NCBI GenBank assembly: GCA_942491185.1
Contig: CALOAB010000018.1
Span: forward strand, 434,001 to 498,000
Direction: 5' to 3'
From: SLRI01 sp942491185
GTDB lineage: Bacteria; Pseudomonadota; Alphaproteobacteria; Geminicoccales; Geminicoccaceae
Length of the DNA: 64,000 nucleotides
Translations under genes and position numbers: made by a program
Part shown: in pieces, positions 40,729 to 49,612 of the stretch
How positions within the stretch are numbered: position 1 is the stretch's first letter
Layout of the letters: the number at the start of each line of letters is the position of its first letter
Notes under the pieces: model-generated
Seen by the model: the letters and a program-made list of their open reading frames with translations, nothing else
What the model was told of the DNA's origin: nothing
Database searches by the model: none

Positions 40729-42213
40729 TCAGCCGGCGCCGTAGCGCGCCTCGACATGGGTGAGGAAGGCGTCGGTGGCCAGCGGGGCGCCGGTCGCGGC
40801 CTCGACCAGGGGCCGCATCGCCATGCTGGACGCGCGGGCGTGGACCTGCTCACGCAGCCAGTCGCGCAGCGGCGTGAAATCACCCGCCTCGATCGCGGCC
40901 ATGAGCCCCGGCAGCGCTTGCTCGGCCGCCTGGAAGAGCTGGGCGGCCAGTAGCGCGCCCAGGGTGTAGTTGGGAAAATAGCCGAAGGCGCCCACCGGCC
41001 AGTGGATGTCCTGCAGGCAGCCTTGGCCGTCGTCGGGCGGCGTGATGCCCAAGAGCTCGCGCATCCCGTCGTTCCAGGCGCCGGGCAGATCACCGAGCGC
41101 CAGATCGCCCCGGATCAACGCCTTCTCCAGGCGGTAGCGCAGGACGATGTGCAGCGGGTAGGTCAGCTCGTCCGCGTCGACCCGGATGCAGCCCTTCTCG
41201 ACGTGCGTGTAGAGCCGGACCAGGTTCTCGGGCGCCAATGCCGACTGGTCGCCAAACGTCTCGATCAGGCGCGACGAGAGGTAGCGCAGGAAGGAAGGCG
41301 AGCGGCAGGCCTGCATCTCGATGATCAAGGACTGGCTCTCGTGGATCGCCATGCCGTGGCTCTCGCCGACCGGCTGGCCACGCCAGGTGGCCGGCAGCCC
41401 CGCCTCGTAGAGCGCGTGGCCGGTCTCGTGCAGCACACCCATCAGCGACGACACGACCTCGCGCTCGTCATAGCGGGTGGTGATGCGGATGTCCGTCGGC
41501 GTGCCGCCGCAGAACGGATGCGTGCTCTCGTCCAGCCGGCCATGGGTAAAGTCGAAGCCGATCTGGCCCATGAGCTGCTGCGCCAGCGCCTTTTGGCCTG
41601 CCACCGGAAACGGCCCCTGCGGCACGAGCGGCGCCGCCTGGCGGGCCAAGGCATCGTCGATCATCCCCGGCAGACGCGTCTCCAAGGGCTCGAACAGGAC
41701 GTCGATCGTGGTCTCGTCGAGACCCGGCTGGAACTGGTCGAGGAGCGCCGCATAAGGCTCGAGCCCGAGCCGCCGCCCCTCCAGCACCGCCGCCTCGCGG
41801 GTCAGCCGCAACACCTCCTCCAGATGCGGCCGGAGACCCTGGAAGTCATTGTCTGCCCGAGCCTGCCGCCAAGCCATCTCACACGCATTGGTGGCCCGCG
41901 CCCGCGCCTCGACCAGATCCTGCGGCAAGGCCGTGGCGCGGGTGTAGCGCCGCTCGATCAGCGCCAGATTGGCCGCCTGCCAGTCGTCGAGCGGGGCGGC
42001 GCGCGCCGCCTCGATCAGGTCGAGGGTCTCGGTCGAGACCAGCATCTCGTGGACGACGCCGCCGAGCGCCGCCAGCTGCTCGCCGCGCGCCGCATTGCCG
42101 CCCTTGGGCATGATCGCGGCCTGATCCCAGTTGAGGACCGCCGCCGCCCCGCCGAGGTCGGCTAGCCGCTTGAAGCGCTGCTCAAGCGTTGTGTAGGGGG
42201 TGCTGGACGACAT
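40729..42213 (-). CDS. Carboxypeptidase Taq (M32 family metallopeptidase)
   Basis: A 494-residue zinc carboxypeptidase. The HExxH motif lies in GVLHETGHALYEAGLP, with the third ligand region ESHGMAIHESQSLI downstream. VLNWDQAAIMPKGG near the N-terminus and IRVDADELTYPLHIVLRY are family hallmarks. It removes C-terminal residues from peptides in the cytosol. Its ATG at 42213 lies inside the last 32 bp of ctaA, so it is probably the last gene of the oxidase operon transcript. Confidence 0.92.
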   Translation of the reverse strand: MSSSTPYTTLEQRFKRLADLGGAAAVLNWDQAAIMPKGGNAARGEQLAALGGVVHEMLVSTETLDLIEAARAAPLDDWQAANLALIERRYTRATALPQDLVEARARATNACEMAWRQARADNDFQGLRPHLEEVLRLTREAAVLEGRRLGLEPYAALLDQFQPGLDETTIDVLFEPLETRLPGMIDDALARQAAPLVPQGPFPVAGQKALAQQLMGQIGFDFTHGRLDESTHPFCGGTPTDIRITTRYDEREVVSSLMGVLHETGHALYEAGLPATWRGQPVGESHGMAIHESQSLIIEMQACRSPSFLRYLSSRLIETFGDQSALAPENLVRLYTHVEKGCIRVDADELTYPLHIVLRYRLEKALIRGDLALGDLPGAWNDGMRELLGITPPDDGQGCLQDIHWPVGAFGYFPNYTLGALLAAQLFQAAEQALPGLMAAIEAGDFTPLRDWLREQVHARASSMAMRPLVEAATGAPLATDAFLTHVEARYGAG

Positions 42214-43144
42214 GGCCGATCTCCGGCTTGGCGATGGAGGGTGCCCGCAGCACGGTCGCCAGCGCAGCGGCGACGGTGGCAAACAGCAGAACCCCGATGG
42301 CCTGGTGCGCCACGGCAGCCCAGACCGGCACGAGCAGCACGATGACCAAGGCACCCAAGGTGATCTGCAGGGCCACCAGTGCCGTGGCGAGGGCGGCCAG
42401 CACCCGCAGGATGGGGTTGTCGCCCTGCAAGGCGGCCACCAGGAAGGCCAGGATGCCGAGCCCGGTCAGTGCCGCCAGCGTGCGATGGATGAAGTGGATG
42501 CGGACCTGCGGATCGCCCAGATCCGGCAGCCAGCCGCCATTGCAGGCCGGCCACTCGTAGCAGGCGAGCGAGGCGCCGCTCTTGGCGGTCACCGCCGCGG
42601 TCAGCATGGTGCCCAGCACCAGGAGCCACAGGCCGCACAGGAATGGCCGCCAGGCCGCGGGCTCGGGCGCGGCAAATGCGGCCTCCGGCAGCAGCCTCGT
42701 GAAGAAGACGATCAGCAGCGTGAAGAGAAAGAGCGCATTGCCGAGGTGCAGCGCCACCGACCACGGGCTGTTGGCGTCGAGCACGGTGAGCCCGCCGAGC
42801 TTGGCCTGGATCAAGAGCACGACGCAGATGCCCAGGGCCAGCCGCCAGCCGCCCCGATCGGCCTGCCGCCGAAAAAAGGCGACGACAGCGATCGCCAGGA
42901 TCAACGGCCCGAGGAACACGCCGGCGACCAGCCGGTGCACCCACTCCAGCATCACCTGGAAATAGCTGTAGCCGACATCGCCCAGGGCCGCGAAGTCCGC
43001 CGGCGTCAGCAGCCACTCGCCGTAGCAGGTCGGCCAGTCCGGGCAGGACAGCCCCGAATTGGTCGAGCGCACCCAGCCGCCCAGGATGATCAGTCCGTAG
43101 GTCAAGACGATGGACAGCAGGGACAGCGTGCGTAGCGGCGTCAT
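42182..43144 (-). CDS. ctaA: Heme A synthase
   Basis: A 320-residue inner-membrane protein with eight helices in two four-helix halves. Heme-ligand histidines are in MLEWVHRLVAG, ALHLGNALF, HFIHRTLAAL and VAHQAIGVL. The cysteine pair of the first loop is in LSCPDWPTCYGEW, the second in ACYEWPACNGGWLP. It oxidises heme O to heme A for cytochrome oxidase. It overlaps the SURF1 gene by four bases and ends inside the M32 peptidase gene. Confidence 0.92.
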   Translation of the reverse strand: MTPLRTLSLLSIVLTYGLIILGGWVRSTNSGLSCPDWPTCYGEWLLTPADFAALGDVGYSYFQVMLEWVHRLVAGVFLGPLILAIAVVAFFRRQADRGGWRLALGICVVLLIQAKLGGLTVLDANSPWSVALHLGNALFLFTLLIVFFTRLLPEAAFAAPEPAAWRPFLCGLWLLVLGTMLTAAVTAKSGASLACYEWPACNGGWLPDLGDPQVRIHFIHRTLAALTGLGILAFLVAALQGDNPILRVLAALATALVALQITLGALVIVLLVPVWAAVAHQAIGVLLFATVAAALATVLRAPSIAKPEIGHVVQHPLHNA

Positions 43145-43869
43145 GTGGAAAGCTCCTTGGCCCTGGCGCGGCCCATCATCAGATAGATGACGAGCAGTCC
43201 AAGGGCGAGACCGTACCAGGTGAGCGCGTAGCCCAGATGGTCGTTGCGCACATTGAGCGCCGGTGGATCGGCGATGGGCGGGGTGCGCTCGATGGCGTCC
43301 GGCCGGCGGACGAGGGTCGCCGGCGCCAGGTCGCCAAGCCCCGTCCAGGCCCTGAGCGCGTCATTGTCGTACCAATACCAGCGCCGCCCGTCCGGCTCGT
43401 TGACCGGCCGGAAGGAGGGCTTGGCCGGCAGATGGTCGAGATAGATGGTGCCGTCGAGCACCGCCTCGCTGGCATCCGGCAACGCGTCCAGAAACGTCCC
43501 GACCGGCTCGGGCATCCAGCCCATGTCGACGATGATCGGCACGGCCCCCGGCCGCTCGAGCGGCACCACCAGCCGCGCGCCGGGCACCCCGCCCCGCTGC
43601 ACGCTGCCGCGGGCAAAGGCCAGGTCGTAGCGGAGCCGGCCTGCCGTAGTGACCGGTCGATGATCCAAGGCCCTGATCGCCTCAGGCTCGGCCGGCAATG
43701 GCACCGGATCGGCCACCAGCCCCGCCTCGATCTCGGCGATCAGCTCAAGCTTCCACTGCAGCCGCTGCACTTGCCAGGTGCCGAGCCCAATGAGAACCAC
43801 GAGCGCGCCAGCGACCAGGACGGTCAGCGCCCAGCCGGGACGGAAGGTCGAAGCCAGTGACGCCGTCAT
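43141..43869 (-). CDS. SURF1-family cytochrome oxidase assembly protein
   Basis: A 242-residue protein with an N-terminal and a C-terminal membrane helix around a periplasmic domain. GTWQVQRLQWKLELI, the GRLRYDLAF segment, VPLERPGAVPIIVDMGWMPE and the C-terminal NDHLGYALTWYGLALGLL are SURF1 features. It helps insert heme A into subunit I. It lies between the DUF983 gene (6 bp) and ctaA (4-bp overlap). Confidence 0.92.
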   Translation of the reverse strand: MTASLASTFRPGWALTVLVAGALVVLIGLGTWQVQRLQWKLELIAEIEAGLVADPVPLPAEPEAIRALDHRPVTTAGRLRYDLAFARGSVQRGGVPGARLVVPLERPGAVPIIVDMGWMPEPVGTFLDALPDASEAVLDGTIYLDHLPAKPSFRPVNEPDGRRWYWYDNDALRAWTGLGDLAPATLVRRPDAIERTPPIADPPALNVRNDHLGYALTWYGLALGLLVIYLMMGRARAKELST

Positions 43870-43875
43870 GAGGGA

Positions 43876-44238
43876 TCAGTCGGAGGGCTCGAAATCGCTG
43901 CGCCGATGCCGGTACTGGAGTGCTATCAGCAGGCCCTTCAAGGGCCGCATCAGCCCGATGCAGAGCGCTGCCGCCAGCGGCAGCCAGACCACCATGTGCA
44001 GCCAGATCGGCCAGGCGTATTTCACCTCGACCACCAGGGCCGCGATCACCACGATGGCGCCGGCCAGCAGCGTGATGAAGGCCACCGGCCCGTCGCCGCT
44101 ATCCTGCTCACGCAGATCGGCACCGCAGGCCTCGCAGTGCTCGACCACCTGGAGAAAGCCCGCAAACAGGCGTCCCCGACCGCAGGCGGGGCAGCGTCCG
44201 GCGAGACCGGTGACGATGGGGGACGGCGCTGCTGTCAC
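43876..44238 (-). CDS. DUF983 zinc-ribbon membrane protein
   Basis: A 120-residue protein. An N-terminal zinc ribbon (GRCPACGRGRLF ... HCEACGAD) is followed by two membrane helices. DUF983 genes are a regular part of alphaproteobacterial cta operons, between COX3 and SURF1, as here. The function is not established; a role in oxidase assembly is inferred from position. Confidence 0.85.
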   Translation of the reverse strand: MTAAPSPIVTGLAGRCPACGRGRLFAGFLQVVEHCEACGADLREQDSGDGPVAFITLLAGAIVVIAALVVEVKYAWPIWLHMVVWLPLAAALCIGLMRPLKGLLIALQYRHRRSDFEPSD

Positions 44239-44256
44239 CTTTGCCCGAGGCTGCCC

Positions 44257-45114
44257 CTACTGAACCGCCTCGGAGATCCACGACAGGTTGCCACCCCACC
44301 AGTAGACCGAGACGAAGAGGAAGAGCCAGACCACGTCGACGAAGTGCCAGTACCAGGCGGCAGCCTCGAAGCCGACATGCCGCTCCGTCTTCAAAGCACC
44401 GTAATAGGCGCGCATGGTGCAGACGATGAGGAAGGTGGTGCCGACCAGCACGTGGAAGCCGTGGAAGCCGGTGGCCATGTAGAAGGCCGAGCCGAAGATG
44501 CCGCGGCCGATATGCAGCCCCTCGTGGACCAGCTCGACATACTCGTAGACCTGAAAGCCGAGGAAGAGCACGCCGAGCGCCACGGTGAGCGCCAGAGCCT
44601 TGAAGGTCGTGGGCTTGTCACCTTCGCGTAGCGCGTGATGCGCCCAGGTGATGGTGCAGCCCGAGAGCAGCAGGATCAGCGTGTTGAAGAACGGGATGCC
44701 CCAGGTCGGCAGGTTGTGGACGCCTTCCGGCGGCCAGGTGGTGCGGATCAGCTCCGGCGGCACCAGGGCGCCCCAGAAGAACGCCCAAAAGAAGCCGAAG
44801 AAGAACAGCACCTCGGATGCGATGAACAGCACCATGCCGATGCGCAGCATCGAGGCGACCCGCTCGCTGTAGTCGCCACGCACCGACTCGCGGATGACGT
44901 CGCGAAACCAGACGAACATGGTGAACAGGACGGCGAGGAAGCCGCCGGTCATCAAAAGGCCGCCGAATGTAGAGCCGTGCATCCACATCACGGCGCCCGC
45001 GGTCAGCGCCAGCGCCGACATGCTGCCGACGAACGGCCAGGGGCTTGGGTCGACCAGATTGTAGTCGTGCTTGGGCCCGTGATGGGCGTGCTCGCCGCTT
45101 GCGACTTCGGCCAT
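44257..45114 (-). CDS. ctaE: Cytochrome c oxidase subunit III
   Basis: A 285-residue subunit with seven helices. PSPWPFVGSMSALAL near the start, RIGMVLFIASEVLFFFGFFWAFF, GIPFFNTLILLLSGCTITWAHHAL, ATGFHGFHVLVGTTFL and the C-terminal YWHFVDVVWLFLFVSVYWWG all match COX3. It stabilises the aa3 core in the inner membrane. It lies 21 bp downstream of ctaG. Confidence 0.95.
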   Translation of the reverse strand: MAEVASGEHAHHGPKHDYNLVDPSPWPFVGSMSALALTAGAVMWMHGSTFGGLLMTGGFLAVLFTMFVWFRDVIRESVRGDYSERVASMLRIGMVLFIASEVLFFFGFFWAFFWGALVPPELIRTTWPPEGVHNLPTWGIPFFNTLILLLSGCTITWAHHALREGDKPTTFKALALTVALGVLFLGFQVYEYVELVHEGLHIGRGIFGSAFYMATGFHGFHVLVGTTFLIVCTMRAYYGALKTERHVGFEAAAWYWHFVDVVWLFLFVSVYWWGGNLSWISEAVQ

Positions 45115-45135
45115 GGTCAGTCCCGTCCCCCCAGT

Positions 45136-45741
45136 TCAGCTCTGCTCGTCGACTTCTTCGGGCGCGGCCGTCTCGGCCGCTGCCAGGGCGGCGCTCGCCT
45201 CGGCATCCTCGAAGAAGGTGTAGGATAAGGTGATCTCGACCACGTCCTTGGTGCTGTCGTCCTCGAAGATGGCCGGATCGACGAAGAACGAAACCGGCAT
45301 CTCGACCCGCTCGCCCGGTTGCAGCAGCTGCTCCTCGAAGCAGAAGCACTGCACCTTGGCGAAATAGCCACCCACCTTGAACGGTGTCACGTTGTAGACG
45401 GCGCGGCCGACGATCGGCACGTCGCTGCGGTTCTCGGCCGCGTAGAATGCCAGATAGCTCTCGCCGGGCACCACCTCCATGCGCCGCTGCAAGGGCTGGA
45501 AGCTCCAGGGCAGCTCGGGATCGCGGTCGGCGTTGAAGCTCACCTGGATGGTTCGCCCGTCCGCCACGGCACCCGGGACGCTGTCTGCCACCTGCGGCGT
45601 GCCGCCAAAGCCGGTCACCCGGCAGAAGAGATCGTAGAGCGGCACCGAGGCCGCGGTCAGCCCCAGCATGCCGACGATGATGCTGGCCGCATAAATGCCG
45701 GTCCGCCGGTTCCGGCTGCGCAGCAGCGGTGAATTGGCCAT
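45136..45741 (-). CDS. ctaG: Cytochrome c oxidase assembly protein CtaG/Cox11
   Basis: A 201-residue copper chaperone with one N-terminal membrane helix (AASIIVGMLGLTAASVPLYDLFC) and a periplasmic immunoglobulin-like domain. The copper-binding motif is QCFCFEEQLLQPGE; MPVSFFVDPAI follows. It delivers copper to the CuB site of subunit I. It lies 5 bp after the small membrane ORF. Confidence 0.95.
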   Translation of the reverse strand: MANSPLLRSRNRRTGIYAASIIVGMLGLTAASVPLYDLFCRVTGFGGTPQVADSVPGAVADGRTIQVSFNADRDPELPWSFQPLQRRMEVVPGESYLAFYAAENRSDVPIVGRAVYNVTPFKVGGYFAKVQCFCFEEQLLQPGERVEMPVSFFVDPAIFEDDSTKDVVEITLSYTFFEDAEASAALAAAETAAPEEVDEQS

Positions 45742-45746
45742 GGCGC

Positions 45747-45869
45747 TCAGCTCCCCGTCATCTTGACGATGGAGACGAAGTAGAAGAGCACGACGAGCCC
45801 CAGTAGCACCAGCCCGAGCGCGATGTTCTTCGAGCGCTGCCGCCGTCGCTGCTCCTCGCCGCTGATCAT
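45747..45869 (-). CDS. Small single-helix membrane protein of the cta operon (CoxF-like)
   Basis: A 40-residue protein: a charged N-terminus (MISGEEQRRRQRSKN), one membrane helix (IALGLVLLGLVVLFYFVSIV) and a short tail (KMTGS). Its ATG overlaps the ctaB stop (ATGA), and ctaG starts 5 bp after its stop. Tiny proteins at exactly this place are common in alphaproteobacterial oxidase operons; the function is probably in oxidase assembly or stability. Confidence 0.75.
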   Translation of the reverse strand: MISGEEQRRRQRSKNIALGLVLLGLVVLFYFVSIVKMTGS

Positions 45870-46795
45870 GCCGTCCACCAGACCATCAACCAATGATCGG
45901 CGAGAATAGCCGAAAACAGCGCGAACAGGTAGACGATCGAGTACTTGAAGAGGCGCATGGCGAGGCGATCGCTGGGCCTGCGGTAGAGCCGCCAGGCATC
46001 GAGCAGAAAGCTGCCCGAGAGGCCGAGCGCCAACACGGCATAGAGCCAGCCCGAGGTGCCGATCACCGACGGCAGCAGGCTGACGACGAACAGCACCACC
46101 GAATAGCCCAGAATCTGGCGCCGGGTCGCCTCGGCACCGGCTGCCACCGGCAGCATCGGCACGCCGACATCGGCGTAGTCCTTCTGCCGGTACAGCGCCA
46201 AGGCCCAAAAATGCGGCGGCGTCCAGAAGAAGACGACCAGGAAGAGCAGGATCGGCATCAGCTCGAGCCCGCCGGTCACCGCCGCCCAGCCGATCAACGG
46301 CGGAAAGGCGCCAGCAGCGCCACCGATGACGATGTTCTGCGGCGTCCGTCGCTTCAGCCAAAGCGTGTAGATGAAGACATAAAAGCCGATGGTGAGGGCC
46401 AAAATCGACGCCGCGACCCAATTGACCGCGACGCCCATCACACCGATCGAGAGGATCGCCAGCACGACGCCGGCGGTCAGTGCCTCTGCCGGCTCGATCC
46501 GCCCGGCGGCGGTGGGCCGCCGGCGGGTGCGGATCATGATCCGATCGATATCACTGTCATAGGCGTTGTTGATTGCCGCCGACGCACCGGCGCCGACCGC
46601 CATGGCGAGAATGGCGACGAAGGCGATCAGCGGGTGGATGGAGCCGGGCGCAATGGCGAGGCCGACGCCGCCCGTGAACACCACGAGCTTCATCACGTTG
46701 GGCTTGAGCAGGGTCCAGTAGTCGATGAGCTCCGCCTGGCCGGCAAGGCTGCCGGCGTGCTGGTCGGAGGTTACCGTCTCGATCGCGCGGGCCAT
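45866..46795 (-). CDS. ctaB: Protoheme IX farnesyltransferase (heme O synthase)
   Basis: A 309-residue UbiA-superfamily prenyltransferase with about nine helices. The first Asp-rich motif is NNAYDSDIDRIMIRTRRRP; the second region is YRQKDYADVGVPMLPV. It farnesylates heme B to heme O, the substrate of ctaA. A strong hairpin (46824-46850) lies between ctaD and this gene. Confidence 0.95.
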   Translation of the reverse strand: MARAIETVTSDQHAGSLAGQAELIDYWTLLKPNVMKLVVFTGGVGLAIAPGSIHPLIAFVAILAMAVGAGASAAINNAYDSDIDRIMIRTRRRPTAAGRIEPAEALTAGVVLAILSIGVMGVAVNWVAASILALTIGFYVFIYTLWLKRRTPQNIVIGGAAGAFPPLIGWAAVTGGLELMPILLFLVVFFWTPPHFWALALYRQKDYADVGVPMLPVAAGAEATRRQILGYSVVLFVVSLLPSVIGTSGWLYAVLALGLSGSFLLDAWRLYRRPSDRLAMRLFKYSIVYLFALFSAILADHWLMVWWTA

Positions 46796-46823
46796 GGTAC
46801 ACCTGAAAAACGGTCAAGAGAGC

Positions 46824-46850
46824 AGCCTGCCGGCCCGAAGCCGGCAGGCT
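46824..46850 (-). promoter_or_regulatory. Strong intra-operon hairpin between ctaD and ctaB
   Basis: AGCCTGCCGGC and its exact complement form an 11-bp stem; on the transcribed strand the loop is TTCGG. It starts 11 bp after the ctaD stop and has no immediate T run, so full termination is unlikely. It may stabilise the ctaCD part of the message or partly attenuate the assembly genes. Confidence 0.65.
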
Positions 46851-46860
46851 GGTGCTGGCC

Positions 46861-48450
46861 TCAGCGGACCTGCGGCAGCTCGTCGAAGGTGTGGAACGGC
46901 GGCGGTGAGCTCAGCGTCCACTCGAGCGTCGTCGCCCCCTCACCCCAGGGGTTGTCGGCGCACTTCGGCTCGGAGGTGAAGATCTTGTAGAGCACGTAGC
47001 AGAAGTAGAAGGCGCTGGCCGCCGAGATCAAGGCACCGATGGTGCTGATCATGTTGTAGGCGGTGAACGCGTCCGGGTAGTCCGGGATGCGGCGCGGCAT
47101 GCCGGCGAGACCGAGGAAGTGCTGCGGGAAGAACGTGATGTTGACGCCGATGAAGGTCAGCCAGAAGTGGATCTTGCCCATGTGCTCCGGGTAGGTGTGC
47201 CCGGTCATCTTGCCGACCCAGTAGTAGAAGCCGGCGAAGATCGCGAACATGGCGCCCAGGCTCAAGACGTAGTGGAAGTGGGCGACGACGTAGTAGGTGT
47301 CGTGCAGCACCGCATCCATGCCCGCATTGGCCAGCACCACGCCGGTGACGCCGCCGACCGTGAACAGGAAGATGAAGCCCACCGCCCAGAGCATTGGCGT
47401 ATCGAAGGTGATCGAGCCGCCCCACATCGTGGCGATCCAGGAGAAGATCTTGATGCCTGTGGGTACCGCGATGATCAGCGTGGCCGCGGTGAAGTAGGCC
47501 TTGGCATCGACCCCCATGCCCACCGTGTACATGTGGTGCGCCCAGACCACGAAGCCGATCACCCCGATCGCCACCATGGCATAGGCCATGCCGAGATAGC
47601 CGAAGACCGGCTTCTTGGAGAAGGTCGAGACGATGTGGCTGATGATGCCGAAGGCCGGCAGGATCATGATGTAGACTTCGGGGTGGCCGAAGAACCAGAA
47701 GAGATGCTGGAACAGCACCGGGTCGCCACCGCCGGCCGGATCGAAGAAATGCGTGCCGAAATTGCGGTCGGTGAGCAGCATGGTGATCGCACCGGCCAGC
47801 ACCGGCACGGCCAGCAGCAGCAGGAAGGCGGTGACCAGGATGGCCCAGGCAAAGAGCGGCATCTTGTGCATGGTCATGCCGGGGGCACGCATGTTGAAGA
47901 TGGTGGTGATGAAGTTGATCGCACCCAGGAGCGAGCTGGCGCCGGCCAGATGCAGCGCGAAGATGGCCATGTCGACCGAGGCGCCCGGATGGCCGAGGCC
48001 GGAGGATAGCGGCGGGTAGACGGTCCAGCCGCCACCGAAGCCGCCATCGACGAAGGCCGAGCCGAAGAGCAGGAGGAAGGCGGGAACCAGCAGCCAGAAG
48101 CTGATATTGTTCATCCGCGGGAAGGCCATGTCCGGGGCGCCGATCATCAGCGGCACGAACCAGTTGCCGAAGCCGCCGATCAAGGCCGGCATCACGAAGA
48201 AGAAGATCATGATGAGGCCGTGCGCGGTGATCAGCACGTTGTAGAAATGGTAGTCGCCACCCAGGACCTGGTCGCCCGGCACCATCAGCTCGAGGCGGAA
48301 CACGACCGACATCAGCATGCCGATGATGCCCGCAACGAAGGCGAACACCAGATAGAGCGTGCCGATATCCTTGTGGTTGGTCGAGTAGACCCAACGGCGC
48401 CAGCCGGTAGGTGTGTGGTCGTCGTGGTCGTGAGCGGCAGCGTAAGCCAT
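46861..48450 (-). CDS. ctaD: Cytochrome c oxidase subunit I (aa3 type)
   Basis: A 529-residue catalytic subunit with twelve helices. Heme a and a3/CuB ligands are visible: NVLITAHGLIMIFF, the HPEVYIMILPAFG motif with the His-Tyr pair, VWAHHMYTVGM and VVAHFHYVLSLGA. The GGFGNWFVPLMIGAPDMAFPR D-channel region is intact. It reduces oxygen and pumps protons. The ATG at 48450 follows GGAG; it lies 94 bp after ctaC. Confidence 0.96.
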   Translation of the reverse strand: MAYAAAHDHDDHTPTGWRRWVYSTNHKDIGTLYLVFAFVAGIIGMLMSVVFRLELMVPGDQVLGGDYHFYNVLITAHGLIMIFFFVMPALIGGFGNWFVPLMIGAPDMAFPRMNNISFWLLVPAFLLLFGSAFVDGGFGGGWTVYPPLSSGLGHPGASVDMAIFALHLAGASSLLGAINFITTIFNMRAPGMTMHKMPLFAWAILVTAFLLLLAVPVLAGAITMLLTDRNFGTHFFDPAGGGDPVLFQHLFWFFGHPEVYIMILPAFGIISHIVSTFSKKPVFGYLGMAYAMVAIGVIGFVVWAHHMYTVGMGVDAKAYFTAATLIIAVPTGIKIFSWIATMWGGSITFDTPMLWAVGFIFLFTVGGVTGVVLANAGMDAVLHDTYYVVAHFHYVLSLGAMFAIFAGFYYWVGKMTGHTYPEHMGKIHFWLTFIGVNITFFPQHFLGLAGMPRRIPDYPDAFTAYNMISTIGALISAASAFYFCYVLYKIFTSEPKCADNPWGEGATTLEWTLSSPPPFHTFDELPQVR

Positions 48451-48544
48451 CAAAACGTCTCCGCGAGGGGGGCGAGCGCCGGTCTTTGCCGGCTGCTCTG
48501 GCGTCGCATCATGAGAAACTGAAGACTCTGGTGGGTCATGTCGT

Positions 48545-49372
48545 TCAGCGGTTGGCCACCACCGTCCCGGCGTCGTCGGCCCGGGCGAACATGGTCTTGG
48601 CCTCCTCGACCCAAAGGGCGAACTCTTCGGGCGGCAGCGCCTCGATGGTGATCGGCATGAAGCCGTGCATGACGCCACAGATCTCCGAGCACTGGCCGTA
48701 ATAGACACCAGGCTCGGTGACATTGATCCAGGTCTCGTTGAGCCTGCCGGGCACGGCGTCGATCTTCACGCCCATCGACGGCATCGCCCAGCTGTGCAGC
48801 ACGTCGGACGCGGTCACCTGGATCTTGATGTTGGTGTTGGTCGGCACGACCACGCGCTGGTCCGTCTCGAGCAGGCGCAGCATGCCCGGCTCCAGGTCGT
48901 CCTCGGGGATCATGAAGGCGTCGAAGGTGAAGTTATCGTGGTCCGGGTACTCATAACTCCAGTACCACTGCCGGCCGATCGCCTTGATGGTCATGTCGGT
49001 GGGCGGGATCACATCGGCGTAGTAGAGCAGCCGAAAGGACGGGATGGCGATGATCACCAAGATCAGGACCGGCACCGCCGTCCACACGACCTCGAGCAGC
49101 GTGTTGTGCGTCCGCCTCGACGGCGTCGCCTGGCGGCTCGCCCTGAACACGCCCGCCACGTAGAGCAGCAGGGCCAGAACCACGATGCAGATCACCGTGA
49201 TGATCACAAGCAGCAGGCTGTGAAAGCTGACGATGCGCTCCATCAGCGGGCTGGCCGGCGGCTGCAAATTGATCTGCCACGGCTCGGGCTGAGCCGCGAG
49301 GGCGATGCCGTTACCGGTCAAACCTTCGATCAAAGCGATGCTGCCGACGAGGCAGGCGATCAGCCAGCGCAT
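48545..49372 (-). CDS. ctaC: Cytochrome c oxidase subunit II
   Basis: A 275-residue subunit: signal peptide (LIACLVGSIALIEGLTGNGIALA), two membrane helices and the periplasmic cupredoxin domain. CuA ligands are in DVLHSWAMPSMG and GQCSEICGVMHGFMP. The aromatic electron-entry patch is IGRQWYWSYEYPD. There is no C-terminal cytochrome c fusion, so this is the classic aa3 form. It is the first gene of the oxidase operon. Confidence 0.95.
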   Translation of the reverse strand: MRWLIACLVGSIALIEGLTGNGIALAAQPEPWQINLQPPASPLMERIVSFHSLLLVIITVICIVVLALLLYVAGVFRASRQATPSRRTHNTLLEVVWTAVPVLILVIIAIPSFRLLYYADVIPPTDMTIKAIGRQWYWSYEYPDHDNFTFDAFMIPEDDLEPGMLRLLETDQRVVVPTNTNIKIQVTASDVLHSWAMPSMGVKIDAVPGRLNETWINVTEPGVYYGQCSEICGVMHGFMPITIEALPPEEFALWVEEAKTMFARADDAGTVVANR

Positions 49373-49422
49373 GAACCTCAATTCCCTTATAGGCTTGGAC
49401 CATCGGCCAAAGAGTGTCGCTA

Positions 49423-49440
49423 CGGGTACGTCGATACCCG
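49423..49440 (-). promoter_or_regulatory. Inverted repeat in the ctaC upstream region
   Basis: CGGGTACGTCGATACCCG has perfect 6-bp arms. It lies about 50 bp upstream of ctaC, in the 240-bp gap after the DUF3422 gene that must hold the oxidase operon promoter. It may be an operator or a leader hairpin. Confidence 0.35.
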
Positions 49441-49612
49441 GCACGCGCGGCCTGATCACAAGGTAACTTGGCGACGCCCCTGGGGTCAGTGACACGATGT
49501 CGCAAAATTTCGCGCCAATGGCGAGCACTTTACCAGATTTTAATGCCACGGCCACCGCGGTGTCGCCGCAAGCCGTCCTGGGCACGGCTCCCGCATCAGC
49601 ATCGCGCCCGGG

